Below, in pieces: positions 45,800 through 55,047 of a DNA stretch of 64,000 bases. Each line of letters begins with the position of its first letter. Within the stretch, counting starts at the first letter, position 1. Origin of the DNA: Eutypa lata (Eukaryota; Ascomycota; Sordariomycetes; Xylariales; Diatrypaceae); the NCBI GenBank assembly GCA_022661535.1, contig JAKULF010000008.1, positions 3,224,001-3,288,000 on the forward strand, in the 5' to 3' direction. The notes below the pieces were generated by a model, which was not told the origin of the DNA, made no database searches, and was given only the letters and a program-made list of their open reading frames with translations. The position numbers were made by a program, and so were the translations under genes.

Positions 45800-47257
45800 T
45801 CAAGCATCGCTCTTGAAGGCTTCTGCCCAAAGCGCCTCCTCTTCTACGTCAGGAACATAGTCAACCGGCCCTAGCTTAACTGGCCTTGAAGTGATACCTC
45901 TTCTAATAAACGAGCCTCCACAGCGCATCCGTTTAGGCTGCCAGGCAGGCCGTGTTGATAAAGGCAGAGAGCTGCTGGCAAACGATGAACCTGTCTGGAG
46001 TAGGGCCAGGGACGCACAGACTTCTTCGCCCGAAGCAGATGCTGCCCGCTTGTGATCTCGGTTTGGCGTTTGAGCTGGTCGTGGGCCTGTGGAGTTCAGA
46101 CTTGACGGTGTCTTCTCAGATAAAATCCGATGGTTTTGTTGTGTCGACTCTGTTGGATTATTCTCAACGAAGTGTGAGATGATAGCAATCCACGCAGCCC
46201 CGTAGTCACTCATTTTATGTGGTCCAACCCCTTTGACTTGTTCAAGGTCGGCATAGGTTGTCGGACGTGCTTGTGCAAGACCTCTCAATGTGGCATCCGG
46301 TGCGATTAGGTAAGGAGGTATATCTTTCATGCGGGCTAGTGCTTGCCGGTTCCTTGCTAGTAGATTAAATAGCCTCTGTGAGGCTGGATCGAGCTCTGCA
46401 AAACTATGAGCTTCTTTCTGGTGTTTCTTCAAGGCCTCCAAATGCTCCTGACTAATGATGACTTTACCTCGGGCGTCGTAAGTGTGGGAATAAGGCATGG
46501 ATAAGCCCATTGCCACTCTCTTCGCATTCATGCAATGATATAGCATGAATCCCGCATATGCATCAGCAGCGGCGTACACCTTCTGCTCCTCATTCAATGG
46601 CTCCATCCAGTTACTCCCTCTCACTTCACCCTTAGCAAGTGGTAAGCCGAGATGAATCTGGACTTGCTTTGCCAATGCCACAAGACCATTATAGGGAGAT
46701 TTAGTGATTGACTTGTGCAGGTCGCTAAGCTCCAAACCGCCCTGGGGGTTGAGCTTGAAATACTGCCGAAGTCGCTTGAAGTCGGCGCCTATGATGTTGT
46801 TGCCGGTTTTGATTATGTTAGGACTCTCGATGATCCTACGTAGGGACGGCGCAATCAAGTCCTCGGGTGTCGTACCATCGTGGCGCGCAATGTGAAAGAG
46901 GCCAATTTTGTCCTCGCTGGCGATCTGCACTAGTGAAACCACACTCTTCAAGGGGGCGGTATGGTCTGGATACCAGTCGTACCATTCCCCGTCAAAGCCC
47001 AATACGGCCTCGTGGAGGAATTTCTGGGCTAGCTGCTCTGATTCCTGCTTTGTGATGCTATAGAGGACCTGGACTGGTTTACCCCCTGGACCACGGTAGA
47101 GAGTATGACTCCAGTATTGACCGGAGAGCGGTCGCCCATGTAAGGGCCTGGACAGCGACGGGGGTATGTGAAATGACAGCGGCCATGGAACAACCTCTTT
47201 GCTTGAGGCAGTGGCGGGATGGGCTGCACAATGAATGGAACCGTTCTCGGTCATCAT
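45800..47257 (-). CDS. 3'-5' exonuclease with HRDC domain (DEDDy, WRN/RNase D-like)
   Basis: This 485-residue intronless protein is a DnaQ-like 3'-5' exonuclease acting on RNA or DNA. Catalytic residues visible are Asp89 and Glu91 in VLGFDGEW (motif I), Asp159 in TGNNIIGADFKRL (motif II), and Tyr228 with Asp232 in YAAADAYAGF (motif III, DEDDy type). The exonuclease domain covers about residues 62-245. A helical HRDC domain follows at about 290-362 (RLFNLLARNRQALARMKDIPPYLIAPDATLRGLAQARPTTYADLEQVKGVG in outline). The C-terminal ~120 residues are low complexity, ending in an acidic segment. Exonuclease plus one HRDC also describes Rrp6 of the nuclear exosome, but this protein is shorter and lacks the Rrp6 N-terminal domain, so I keep the general name. 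Confidence 0.85.
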   Translation of the reverse strand: MMTENGSIHCAAHPATASSKEVVPWPLSFHIPPSLSRPLHGRPLSGQYWSHTLYRGPGGKPVQVLYSITKQESEQLAQKFLHEAVLGFDGEWYDWYPDHTAPLKSVVSLVQIASEDKIGLFHIARHDGTTPEDLIAPSLRRIIESPNIIKTGNNIIGADFKRLRQYFKLNPQGGLELSDLHKSITKSPYNGLVALAKQVQIHLGLPLAKGEVRGSNWMEPLNEEQKVYAAADAYAGFMLYHCMNAKRVAMGLSMPYSHTYDARGKVIISQEHLEALKKHQKEAHSFAELDPASQRLFNLLARNRQALARMKDIPPYLIAPDATLRGLAQARPTTYADLEQVKGVGPHKMSDYGAAWIAIISHFVENNPTESTQQNHRILSEKTPSSLNSTGPRPAQTPNRDHKRAASASGEEVCASLALLQTGSSFASSSLPLSTRPAWQPKRMRCGGSFIRRGITSRPVKLGPVDYVPDVEEEALWAEAFKSDA

Positions 47258-48799
47258 GGGCGAGTTCTATTATTGTTGATTGAGATTGTTGGTTTTGGTG
47301 AAATAGTGTTGCAAAGGAGCGACCGACTAAAGACGAGTCCTATGCCAGTCGGCTGACGTGTAGTACCTCATAACGATGCTGAGGCAAATCGCAATAAATT
47401 GATGTTGTATTTCTAGCAGAGAGTTCCTATACCGTTTGAACAGTCCTAGAACTAATATTTGGAGGGAAATTGACGAGAAATAACGATTTGGTCGGGGAGA
47501 TATTCTATTTTATGAGTGGTTGTCTCATCACAAATGCCCCTGTAACTGTCCGTGCAGCGGTCGTCAGGTAAACATGTGTTGTATGAAGTATTTTGCGAGA
47601 AACCTTTCTCGTAGTAACAATAGGCCGAACCGGTAGATAGATGGAATGACTAAGTGGCTACTCATTACACTTCCAGCGTATTGTCCTTCCCTATTGTATA
47701 TTCTTCCCCGGGTTAACATTCAACATACATGTTTAAAGTATTTTGATGGTATCTGATGAAATGCACAGATAAGATCGAGACTTCATTCCACATGGGTAGA
47801 CAATTTTGAACACAAACAATGAGCTGGTAATTCCTCCTCTCGTCAATATGACGCGTCTGGAAGTGTGCGACCAAGGTGAAACATAACACTACCTACTCTC
47901 CTCAAAATGCCGTGATCATCAAACCAGGAACGTATGTTCGCCGGCTCATTGTCGGCTTATAACAAAAGAATATATACTTAACTAACACGGGCCATGCTCC
48001 ATTACAACGTGTCGTCCAAGCGCATGAGAAGGCTGAGTTTGAAGCATAATATGAGGAGATTGACGGATGACAATTGGAGGAAAGCGATAGACGCAGACCA
48101 TTTCTACAAGTTATGTGTATAACCACACCCGATCTTCCAGTCAAACAGGTTAATCTTAGGTATTTATCAAGGTATCGTCGTTCATGGTGGTTATTCGACA
48201 AGATTTCTAAGCTAACGCGCAGGCGGCATTTAACATGAAGCGTGTGAGAATCTCCTGGAGGCATTCAGCACGTGAATTTATCCCCTTCTAGGCTCCTCCC
48301 TTCCCCAAACACCCAAGGTCGAGTGTCAACATCAATTTTGTACCATTTCCGGCAGTGAGCACAAATGAGTAACGTGAAGTTTGCTCCAGTACTGCTGTCC
48401 CGGACGCATTCATTCCCTCGCCTATATGTACCTCGGAAAGTGTGGGACGGAAAGTCTTAATCTCTGTAACAACGACATCAATACATATTTTGGAATGGTA
48501 ATATGGACCTCCCCCCCTAGCATCAACCCTACATCTGCATCCAGTTTTCTGCACAACCATATCAAGAACCTCCTGACTACTGCCCAAATGGCAATGGGGA
48601 ATTTGACGAAGACATCTTATATCTCATCGCCGAGTCTTCGTCAATGTGCATTCCATGTCTAATACAACCAAATGGTCCAGTGTTGAAATATGTGAAAGGG
48701 ATGATCTCTCAAAGATCCTGTAGGGGGCCAGGAGACGGGATAAATACAAAATTATTTATGGATGCGTCCATGTCACCGATGCCAGCTACTCCTGTAGTA
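47258..48799. other. Intergenic with one uncertain ORF
   Basis: This is mostly non-coding AT-rich sequence. The only ORF worth noting is on the minus strand at 48,288-48,630, listed separately. Confidence 0.5.
48288..48587 (-). pseudogene. Uncertain ORF, possible exon or gene remnant
   Basis: The frame reads VLDMVVQKTGCRCRVDARGG, then KICIDVVVTEIKTFRPTLSEVHIGEG and SRYSFVLTAGNGTKLMLTLDLGCLG, which looks protein-like (regular alternation of hydrophobic and polar residues, five Cys). There is no ATG before the internal Met, and a stop lies about 40 bases upstream of the boundary given. It could be the last exon of a small gene or a remnant. I do not recognise the family. Confidence 0.25.
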
Positions 48800-49711
48800 T
48801 CAATGTCTCGTGTAATCGCCATACAACTCGTGTGTCATCGAGGAGATACCGCCGCCGTTCAAACCGTCTAGCTCGTACCTCTGTCCCGGTATGATGCCCG
48901 CCGATTTCTGCTCAGCGGGGGCTTGTCCTGGAGCAAGAGACGTAGCAGCATACTGCTGCTTTTTTGCCCGGTGTCTGAAGAGGAAGTAGCCTGCGGCAAT
49001 TCCAAGCAGAGCTACAACGGGAACGGCGATGCCGATACCAATCTTTGCGCCAGTGACCAGCCCGCCACTGCCACTCCCACTCTCGTTGGAAGCCGATCCT
49101 GTGCCTACCGTGGCCCCGTCTGTACTAGATGCTATGGAGCTCGTTGGGCTAGTAGCAAAACTGGAACTCGTGGGACTCGTAGAACTTGTGGAACTAGTTG
49201 TGGAAGTTGAGCTTGTGCTGGTATCTGTGATGTTGAAGGTCTCGCTAACGGCAACTGGGCTTGTATCTCCATCATAGAAGAGATTGAAAAGGAACAGATT
49301 TGAAAAGGACAGGTTTTTGTCTGTAGTGACCGTCCAGTCAGCTGAATCTTCATTCAGCAGTGTCTCTGTACAATAGCTTAGCACGTTGCATCCAGGGGTA
49401 TCACAGCCTGAGCCAAACTAGGGAAATAATGGGCAAAAGTTGGAATTATGAGCATAACACTTACGAGTAACATATTCAAATGGGTACACCAAGTCCGTCC
49501 CATCATACTGGAATAAAACCACAGATGTGGCTCTTGTAAGGTTCGTTCCTGTCCAGGCAACGTGGAAATTTGAGCCTACAGGGTGAATAGCGTTCGAAAT
49601 CGAGGGGTCGGCGTTGGAGCCCGATGGACCTGGGCTGACGAATGTTACGTCACTGTCCGCGCCCAAGACGGCTGCTACAAAAAGCAACACATAGCTGAAC
49701 AACGAACGCAT
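48800..49711 (-). CDS. Ser/Thr-rich single-pass membrane protein, possible cell-surface sensor
   Basis: Exons on the minus strand are 49711-49465 and 49407-48800 (57-nt intron, joined as YVTRCDTPGC), giving 284 residues. A signal peptide (about 1-18) precedes a compact extracellular domain with VSPGPSGSNADPSISNAIHPVGSNFHVAW and two Cys pairs across the splice site. A Ser/Thr-rich stalk (about residues 148-190), likely O-mannosylated, leads to one membrane segment (IGIAVPVVALLGIAAGYFLF), then a basic stop-transfer RHRAKKQQ and a ~55-residue cytoplasmic tail ending HELYGDYTRH. The layout is that of fungal cell-wall stress sensors such as Wsc/Mid2, but there is no WSC domain, so the role remains inferred. 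Confidence 0.72.
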
Positions 49712-51407
49712 TCTGATCTGAAATCAACAACCTGTGTTGAGCAGTCGGCCTTGGATGCCACGGTAGTAAGTGGAGAGTACAGGCCTGAGCCGGATTCCTG
49801 TGTATATAGCGATGTTACGCGCCACTTAGCTGGATTTCCTCCCCTTCTGTTGGTAATAACAAGTTACTTACCTAGTCCCTTTGGTTCATCACTGTCGTGA
49901 CATTGGACGTTGAAGCGATGTGAGTTATGGGCTCCTGACAGCGGACGAGCGAGTTCAAAACACACGAGGCAACGGGGGTAAGACCCATGGGTTCCACGAA
50001 ACTGGGCTGAACGAGGTTTTGCCTAGTGAGGACTGAAAATAAGATTTGGCAACTCCTAACGCGGGCATGAGGCGCTGCTCAACGCTGAGACAAAATCACG
50101 TACAGTAGGATCCTTGTTTTATAGTACGTTCTACTGAGCACGGATAAAGACATTTCATATCAGGCGAATTTGTACCATTCTGTATTATTATACTAGAGCG
50201 TACGTATAAAATATAGAGAGAAACTGGAACACATGAGACTTCAAAGTATTCAGGCCCATTGAATAAAAACCATGCTATAAAACCAGGATTGTATTGTATT
50301 TGCACCGATATTTACACCGGACGTTGAGCCTCTTTCGGAATTACCCAGCACCAACACCAACGTCAACACCAACATCAATACACTAGCACCAACACCAACA
50401 CACTAACACACCGACACCCTCCACCCTCCACCACCATGCACGATACATACTCATCTTACTACCTAATACATTACTACACCTCATATAAAACACATACGCA
50501 CAAATAGGGGGGCTCATACCGCCTCTTAAACCACTCGGAGCCAACCCTCAACCTTAAATTAATAATTAAGCTACATTATTACCCTTGGACTTTAACCTCT
50601 CTACGAAGTATAAGCCAGCGATGTAAAGCTGGTAAGCTATTAAGGTATAAAGCTGTTAAGGTAGTGACTTGGTGGTGGTCGGTGTGATAGCTTAGTGGAT
50701 TCGAAGAGGCTAGGTTCTAAGTATATGAACGTTGAAATCTGTGCCAAGTCCAAGTGTGGATTAATGCCCGGTGTGAACAGTGATTTCGGGGTTATGATCG
50801 ATGACTTTTGAAGTTCATTTACGCGCGCGCATCAACGTAGGTAACTATCGGGTCGGACCCACTCTGCTTTAAGCTTACTGTAAAGGTTAAGTACTCAGTG
50901 GGTGGCCTTGAGTTAAGTGAAGCATAATCTCGTCTGTATAGAAAGCCTGTGAAGATAACTTCGGAAATGAGAGTTCATTACGGAGTCCATTAACTTTTAC
51001 TCTTTCATTAACCAAGACCCTTACCGTGTAACCGCCTCTCTAAAAATAGGCGGTACTTTGAGCCATGACCGAGAGGGAAGGGGAGGAATTCTCCAATGGG
51101 AACGCTACCCGATCTTCTCGGGCCGAGCAGGGGGCTTTCGCGGGTGAAGGGGGATGTGGACCGGCCAAAGTTCCAACAGGACAACGGCTGCGTATCAAAA
51201 AGCGGACCGGCAGTTTTAACGCCAGGGTGCGTCTAAGGGGGGTGGTAAGGGGAAAGGGAGGGTGCAAGGTAAAAATGACCCTTCAACCTCGAAGAAAGAA
51301 AGGTCGTCGATGACGGCCTAAAACCCTTCATCTTCAGCCTCTTACGGAGTATACTTCTTTGATCGCTACGCGTTGTTCCTACTCCCTAAGGTCGATAACA
51401 TCCAAAG
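49712..51407. other. Intergenic with CACCAA repeats
   Basis: A hexanucleotide-like CACCAA/CAACAC repeat lies at about 50,345-50,405. A short ATG-initiated ORF at 51,065-51,313 is Arg/Gly/Lys-rich and looks compositional rather than coding. The last ~90 bases lead into the GT32 gene. No other gene is supported. Confidence 0.5.
50345..50405 (+). repeat. Imperfect CACCAA/CAACAC repeat
   Basis: About ten imperfect hexamers of CACCAA and CAACAC type occur in a row in non-coding DNA, with single-base variants. Confidence 0.75.
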
Positions 51408-52399
51408 ATGCTTATATCCCATCGCCGCCCAATTATTATTAAACTGTTCGGCGCTGCTGGTTTACTTGCAGTATGCTACTTTGTTCTTCGTCTTCAATGT
51501 CCAGCCTGGGAAAGCAGCGTTGTGTTTCCGTCCGCGCATATGAAGCCAACGCCTGCGGCCGTGACACCATCTCCACAAACAACCACCGCAAGGCCAGACA
51601 CACAAACAATCACCGCAATACCAGAGAGGCTGTGGTACAAACTCGGGCCCAACGGCATGAATGACGAACTTCGGGGCTATACCGACTCTTGCATCACTAA
51701 GAACCCTACCTTCCAACCCGAGTTTATGACAGATATCTCGGGGATGAATTCGTCAAAGATCACTTTGCCTCTCGCCCAGATATAGTTGATAATTTCCTTG
51801 CCATCGGTATCCCCATCATCAAAGCCGACATTCTCCGCTACCTCATCCTCTACGAATATGGTGGGATCTGGAATGATTTAGATGTTTCTTGCGAGGCGTC
51901 CTTCAACGAGTGGATCCCGGAGCCGTACAAGGCAAACGTAACTGTGGTAGTTGGACTGGAGTTTGATGTTGATATATGGGTTCGACAATTTGCTAGTTGG
52001 ACGATCATGGCCAAGCAAAAGTCACCGCATATATTGACGGTCGTCGAGGACTGCTTGGAGGGACTAGTCCAGAAGACCAAAGAGCATAACGTCGGAATGC
52101 AAGACTTGAGGCTCGACATGCTTGATGATATCGTCGACGTCTCGGGTCCACGGAGGCTGACGCGCGGAATCCTAAAGAGCTTGAGCAAGATGCTTGACAA
52201 AGAGGTCGGGAATGCCGAGATATCTCACGTCTCAGAACCAAGGCTCATAGGGGATGTCTTAGTGTTGCCGGATTACGCGTTTGCAGATTCGATGAATCAG
52301 CAATACGGGGACAAGAAAACAGGCCGAATCCTTGTGAAACATCATTACGCCGGCTCCTGGAAGAATTCAAAAGGGGGCGAGGAGCCTGCTAATCTATAA
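51408..52399 (+). CDS. GT32 (Och1-like) glycosyltransferase, one apparent frameshift
   Basis: GT32 enzymes are Golgi type II membrane proteins that transfer mannose or related sugars in fungal protein or lipid glycosylation. A signal anchor at about residues 9-27 (IIIKLFGAAGLLAVCYFVL) and a Pro/Thr-rich stem precede the domain. The DXD-containing core reads IPIIKADILRYLILYEYGGIWNDLDVSC, with DLD as the metal-binding motif; after it comes EFDVDIWVRQFASWTIMA, then the conserved C-terminal VLVLPDYAFAD and HHYAGSW. A G4 run at 51740-51743 is one base short and cuts the frame shortly before the DXD domain; with the base restored it reads SGDEFVKDHFASRPDIVDNF, total 330 residues. Whether it is a true Och1 (alpha-1,6-mannosyltransferase) is not decidable here. 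Confidence 0.85.
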
Positions 52400-52646
52400 A
52401 TATATTGCAATTTAATTGAATTTTGTCAGCAGATATGGTAAATATATGGTGATCCAAGTGATGGTTGCTATGGAGTAAGTATAGATTCCTTAGGGTTTAA
52501 CTTAGATAGATGCCGCAGGGCTTCAAAGTTTCATGTTGCAGATGGGTATTATACGGCCACTTGCAACCTTGACTTCTACAGGACAACGACATCACGCGTA
52601 GACATCACACATGTATATAAACACGAATAACCCGAGTATCATTAAT

Positions 52647-54058
52647 TCAGGGGGATTCCCAAGTCGCATCCACCGCCATAACCAGCCTAGCCCTCTCCAC
52701 CGCATCGCGGAGCATTCCGGGCCTGGGGCTCCGACCGCCATTCGGCGCCTCCTCCCCCTCCCCCTTTCTCGCCGCCGAGCTCCTCTGGAGCAGCTCGAAG
52801 TGGCGGGGGCGCGAGAGCAGGCCCGTCTGGGCCCCGAGCCCCGTGTGGTGGCGCTGGTCGGGCAGGACGCCCAGGCCGCGCTCGATCCGGTCGAGGAGCA
52901 CCGACACCACCTGGCAGTAGACGGCGCCCTCGAGCCGCGCGTCCGTCGAGTAGAACGACCCCAGCCGCACGCCCTTGGCCGGGTCGAGCGCCGGCAGCGC
53001 CGCCGCCTCGACCGAGTCCAGCCGCCGGTGGATGTGCGCGAAGATCGTCTCGTGGACCGAGATCACCTGCGCGTAGCAGCTCACTAGCACCAGGACGACG
53101 GGGCCGTCGAGCGCCGGGGCCCGCCTTCGTCTTCGGTTATCGTTATTGCTGTTGGTGTTGTTGTTGGTGTTGGTGTTGATGATGATGACGATGATGTGGT
53201 TGTTGTTGTTGTGGTTCCCGTTGGTGCGTGCGGCGGCTCGACTAGCGCAGATAGGTCGGAGCAGTTGCCGTTGAGGGCTTCCGGAGTCACGGTGTCTTCG
53301 TCGTAGTAGAACAGGGATCTAGACTCCCCAACCACTCTTGACTGCGTTTTTAAAATCTCGACTAATTTCGCCATGATGCGATGAAGTCTCTGGCAGTAAA
53401 TCATGCATCGCTCGCATATCGTCAACCCGTCGTCGTCTCCCCCCAAGTGGGGAAGAACGCAAACAAACGAGCCCAAATTCAGGGAATCGCGGTTCTCCTT
53501 CAGCATGGTCGTTTGCGCATGCAGTTCTACGTTGAGCTGGGAGAGTTCTCTGAGGCACTCGTGTTGGTTGGCTGCGGGTGGAACAGACGTGATGACCTGG
53601 CTCCGATCCGCAACTTCCTGGTCGCCGGTGAGGGCCGGGTCGATGTTAGAGTCGTCTTGCAGCGGCGCTTGCGACGGATATTCTTCTATTTCCATAGGGA
53701 GATCGTAATCCCCAACCCCTATTGCGAAATCGCCGCTCCCACCATGGTTGCCGATCTCCGAATCTAGAAGTTCATTCCCAAGGAACAAGTCCTGCTGTTG
53801 GTCTATCGCGTCCCAAGAACCAATGGCGCCATTCGGGCTCGAGGAGGAGGAGAACGTAGATGCAGCAGCAGCAGCAGCAGCTAAATCCGGCTTTCGTGGC
53901 CGACCCGGGCGGCCCGGCCTACCCACTTCGCAGGCTACGTTGAGCCTAGTGCACCGAATGCATTTCGGCTGGCCGTCGTCGCGGAGGCACTTCAGCTTCT
54001 GCGTGCGGCACCTGTCGCAAGCGGTGCGACGGAGACTTGACCGGGGCATATAGGACAT
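52647..54058 (-). CDS. Zn2Cys6 transcription factor with GRP (AT-hook-like) repeat, one apparent frameshift
   Basis: A fungal binuclear zinc-cluster regulator. The cluster spans residues 14-43 (C-x2-C-x6-C-x8-C-x2-C-x6-C) from CDRCRTQKLKC to CIRCTRLNVAC. It is followed at once by GRPGRPGRPRKP, three GRP cores like those of AT-hook minor-groove binders. The centre is acidic and low complexity, with short Thr and Ser homopolymers. A helical region CERCMIYCQRLHRIMAKLVEILK and then, past the frame break, VVLVLVSCYAQVISVHETIFAHI resemble the C-terminal domain of AflR-type regulators of secondary metabolism, although no biosynthetic cluster lies beside it. A G4 run (plus strand 53116-53119) is one base short; corrected length is 470 residues. 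Confidence 0.82.
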
Positions 54059-55047
54059 ATTTCTTTTTACCTTACTCGGCGGAGACGGCGTACGTACCTA
54101 TGGGATAGCTGAAGACGGCTTAACTACTTTATTATTTATTCTCCCTTTATTATGTTGCTTACTTAAACGGGGCAGGTTGCGGCGCAGCAATGATGCCTGT
54201 TCGAGATCCCTGGGACGGCACGTGATTAGAGCCAGCCAGCACTGCCTCACTTGTTTACAGAATACGAAATATTGATTTGGTTCTCAATATTGAGTTCTGT
54301 GTAGATGTATGCTTTCCTACCGGTATTTCACTGGCCTCTAGTTTGATGGAGTATACTCCATTTGTAACGTACCCCTTGGTGTTAATCCGATAAATACACG
54401 GCATGGTAATGACATGGTGATATGATTTAAAAACACGATCAATGAACCCCATCATGGGAGAAAGTCACCTAGCTATAACTTAGGAGGAGGTTGAGAAGAT
54501 CACCTACTTCTACAGAGTTGTGATATGCCAAGTTAGGATGAAATGCCACTTGTTGTACGTGACGCACGTCTAGTTCCAATCAGCTGGCAAATAAGTCGAT
54601 CCCATACAAGTCCAGCAAATATAATGATGCAACTACATCTAACTGTATTGTCGCTAAAAATATTAAAATAACAAATAGTTACCACCAGCCCAGCCTGTTA
54701 TAACCGGCAAGCCCCAAGATCTCATGCTATCGTCCATCATCCGTCATCCATCAACCGTCTGATCATCATCGTCGTGATTTGTCCCCCTTTCCCGTCCTTC
54801 CCTTCCCTTCCCTTTCTTTCTTGTCCCAGTACGCCAAAATCATACATCTTTGAACCTTCCCCATGCTTGCTTGCAATCAATCACTCATGCTCGCTTCTGA
54901 AAAGGGAGTAGCCCTATCTAATCCAAAAGAAAATGAAGCAGAGAAAGAGGAAGAAAAAACAGTCATTTCAACAGCACATCATTCTTTTCGAGGAACTGAG
55001 TGACCTTCCTTACAATCCCCGCTCCTTGAGGGAAATCTCCACCCGTC
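54059..55047. other. Intergenic, no supported gene
   Basis: This is the promoter of the Zn2Cys6 gene and the 3' flank of the MINDY gene. CCTTCCC-type pyrimidine repeats lie near 54,790-54,820 and CATCCGTCATC-like repeats near 54,730-54,770. No ORF is supportable. Confidence 0.5.

Noticed and set aside
51065..51313. ATG-initiated 82-codon basic ORF
   Set aside because: Composition is dominated by Arg, Gly and Lys from a purine-rich tract; no domain, splice sites or neighbour support.
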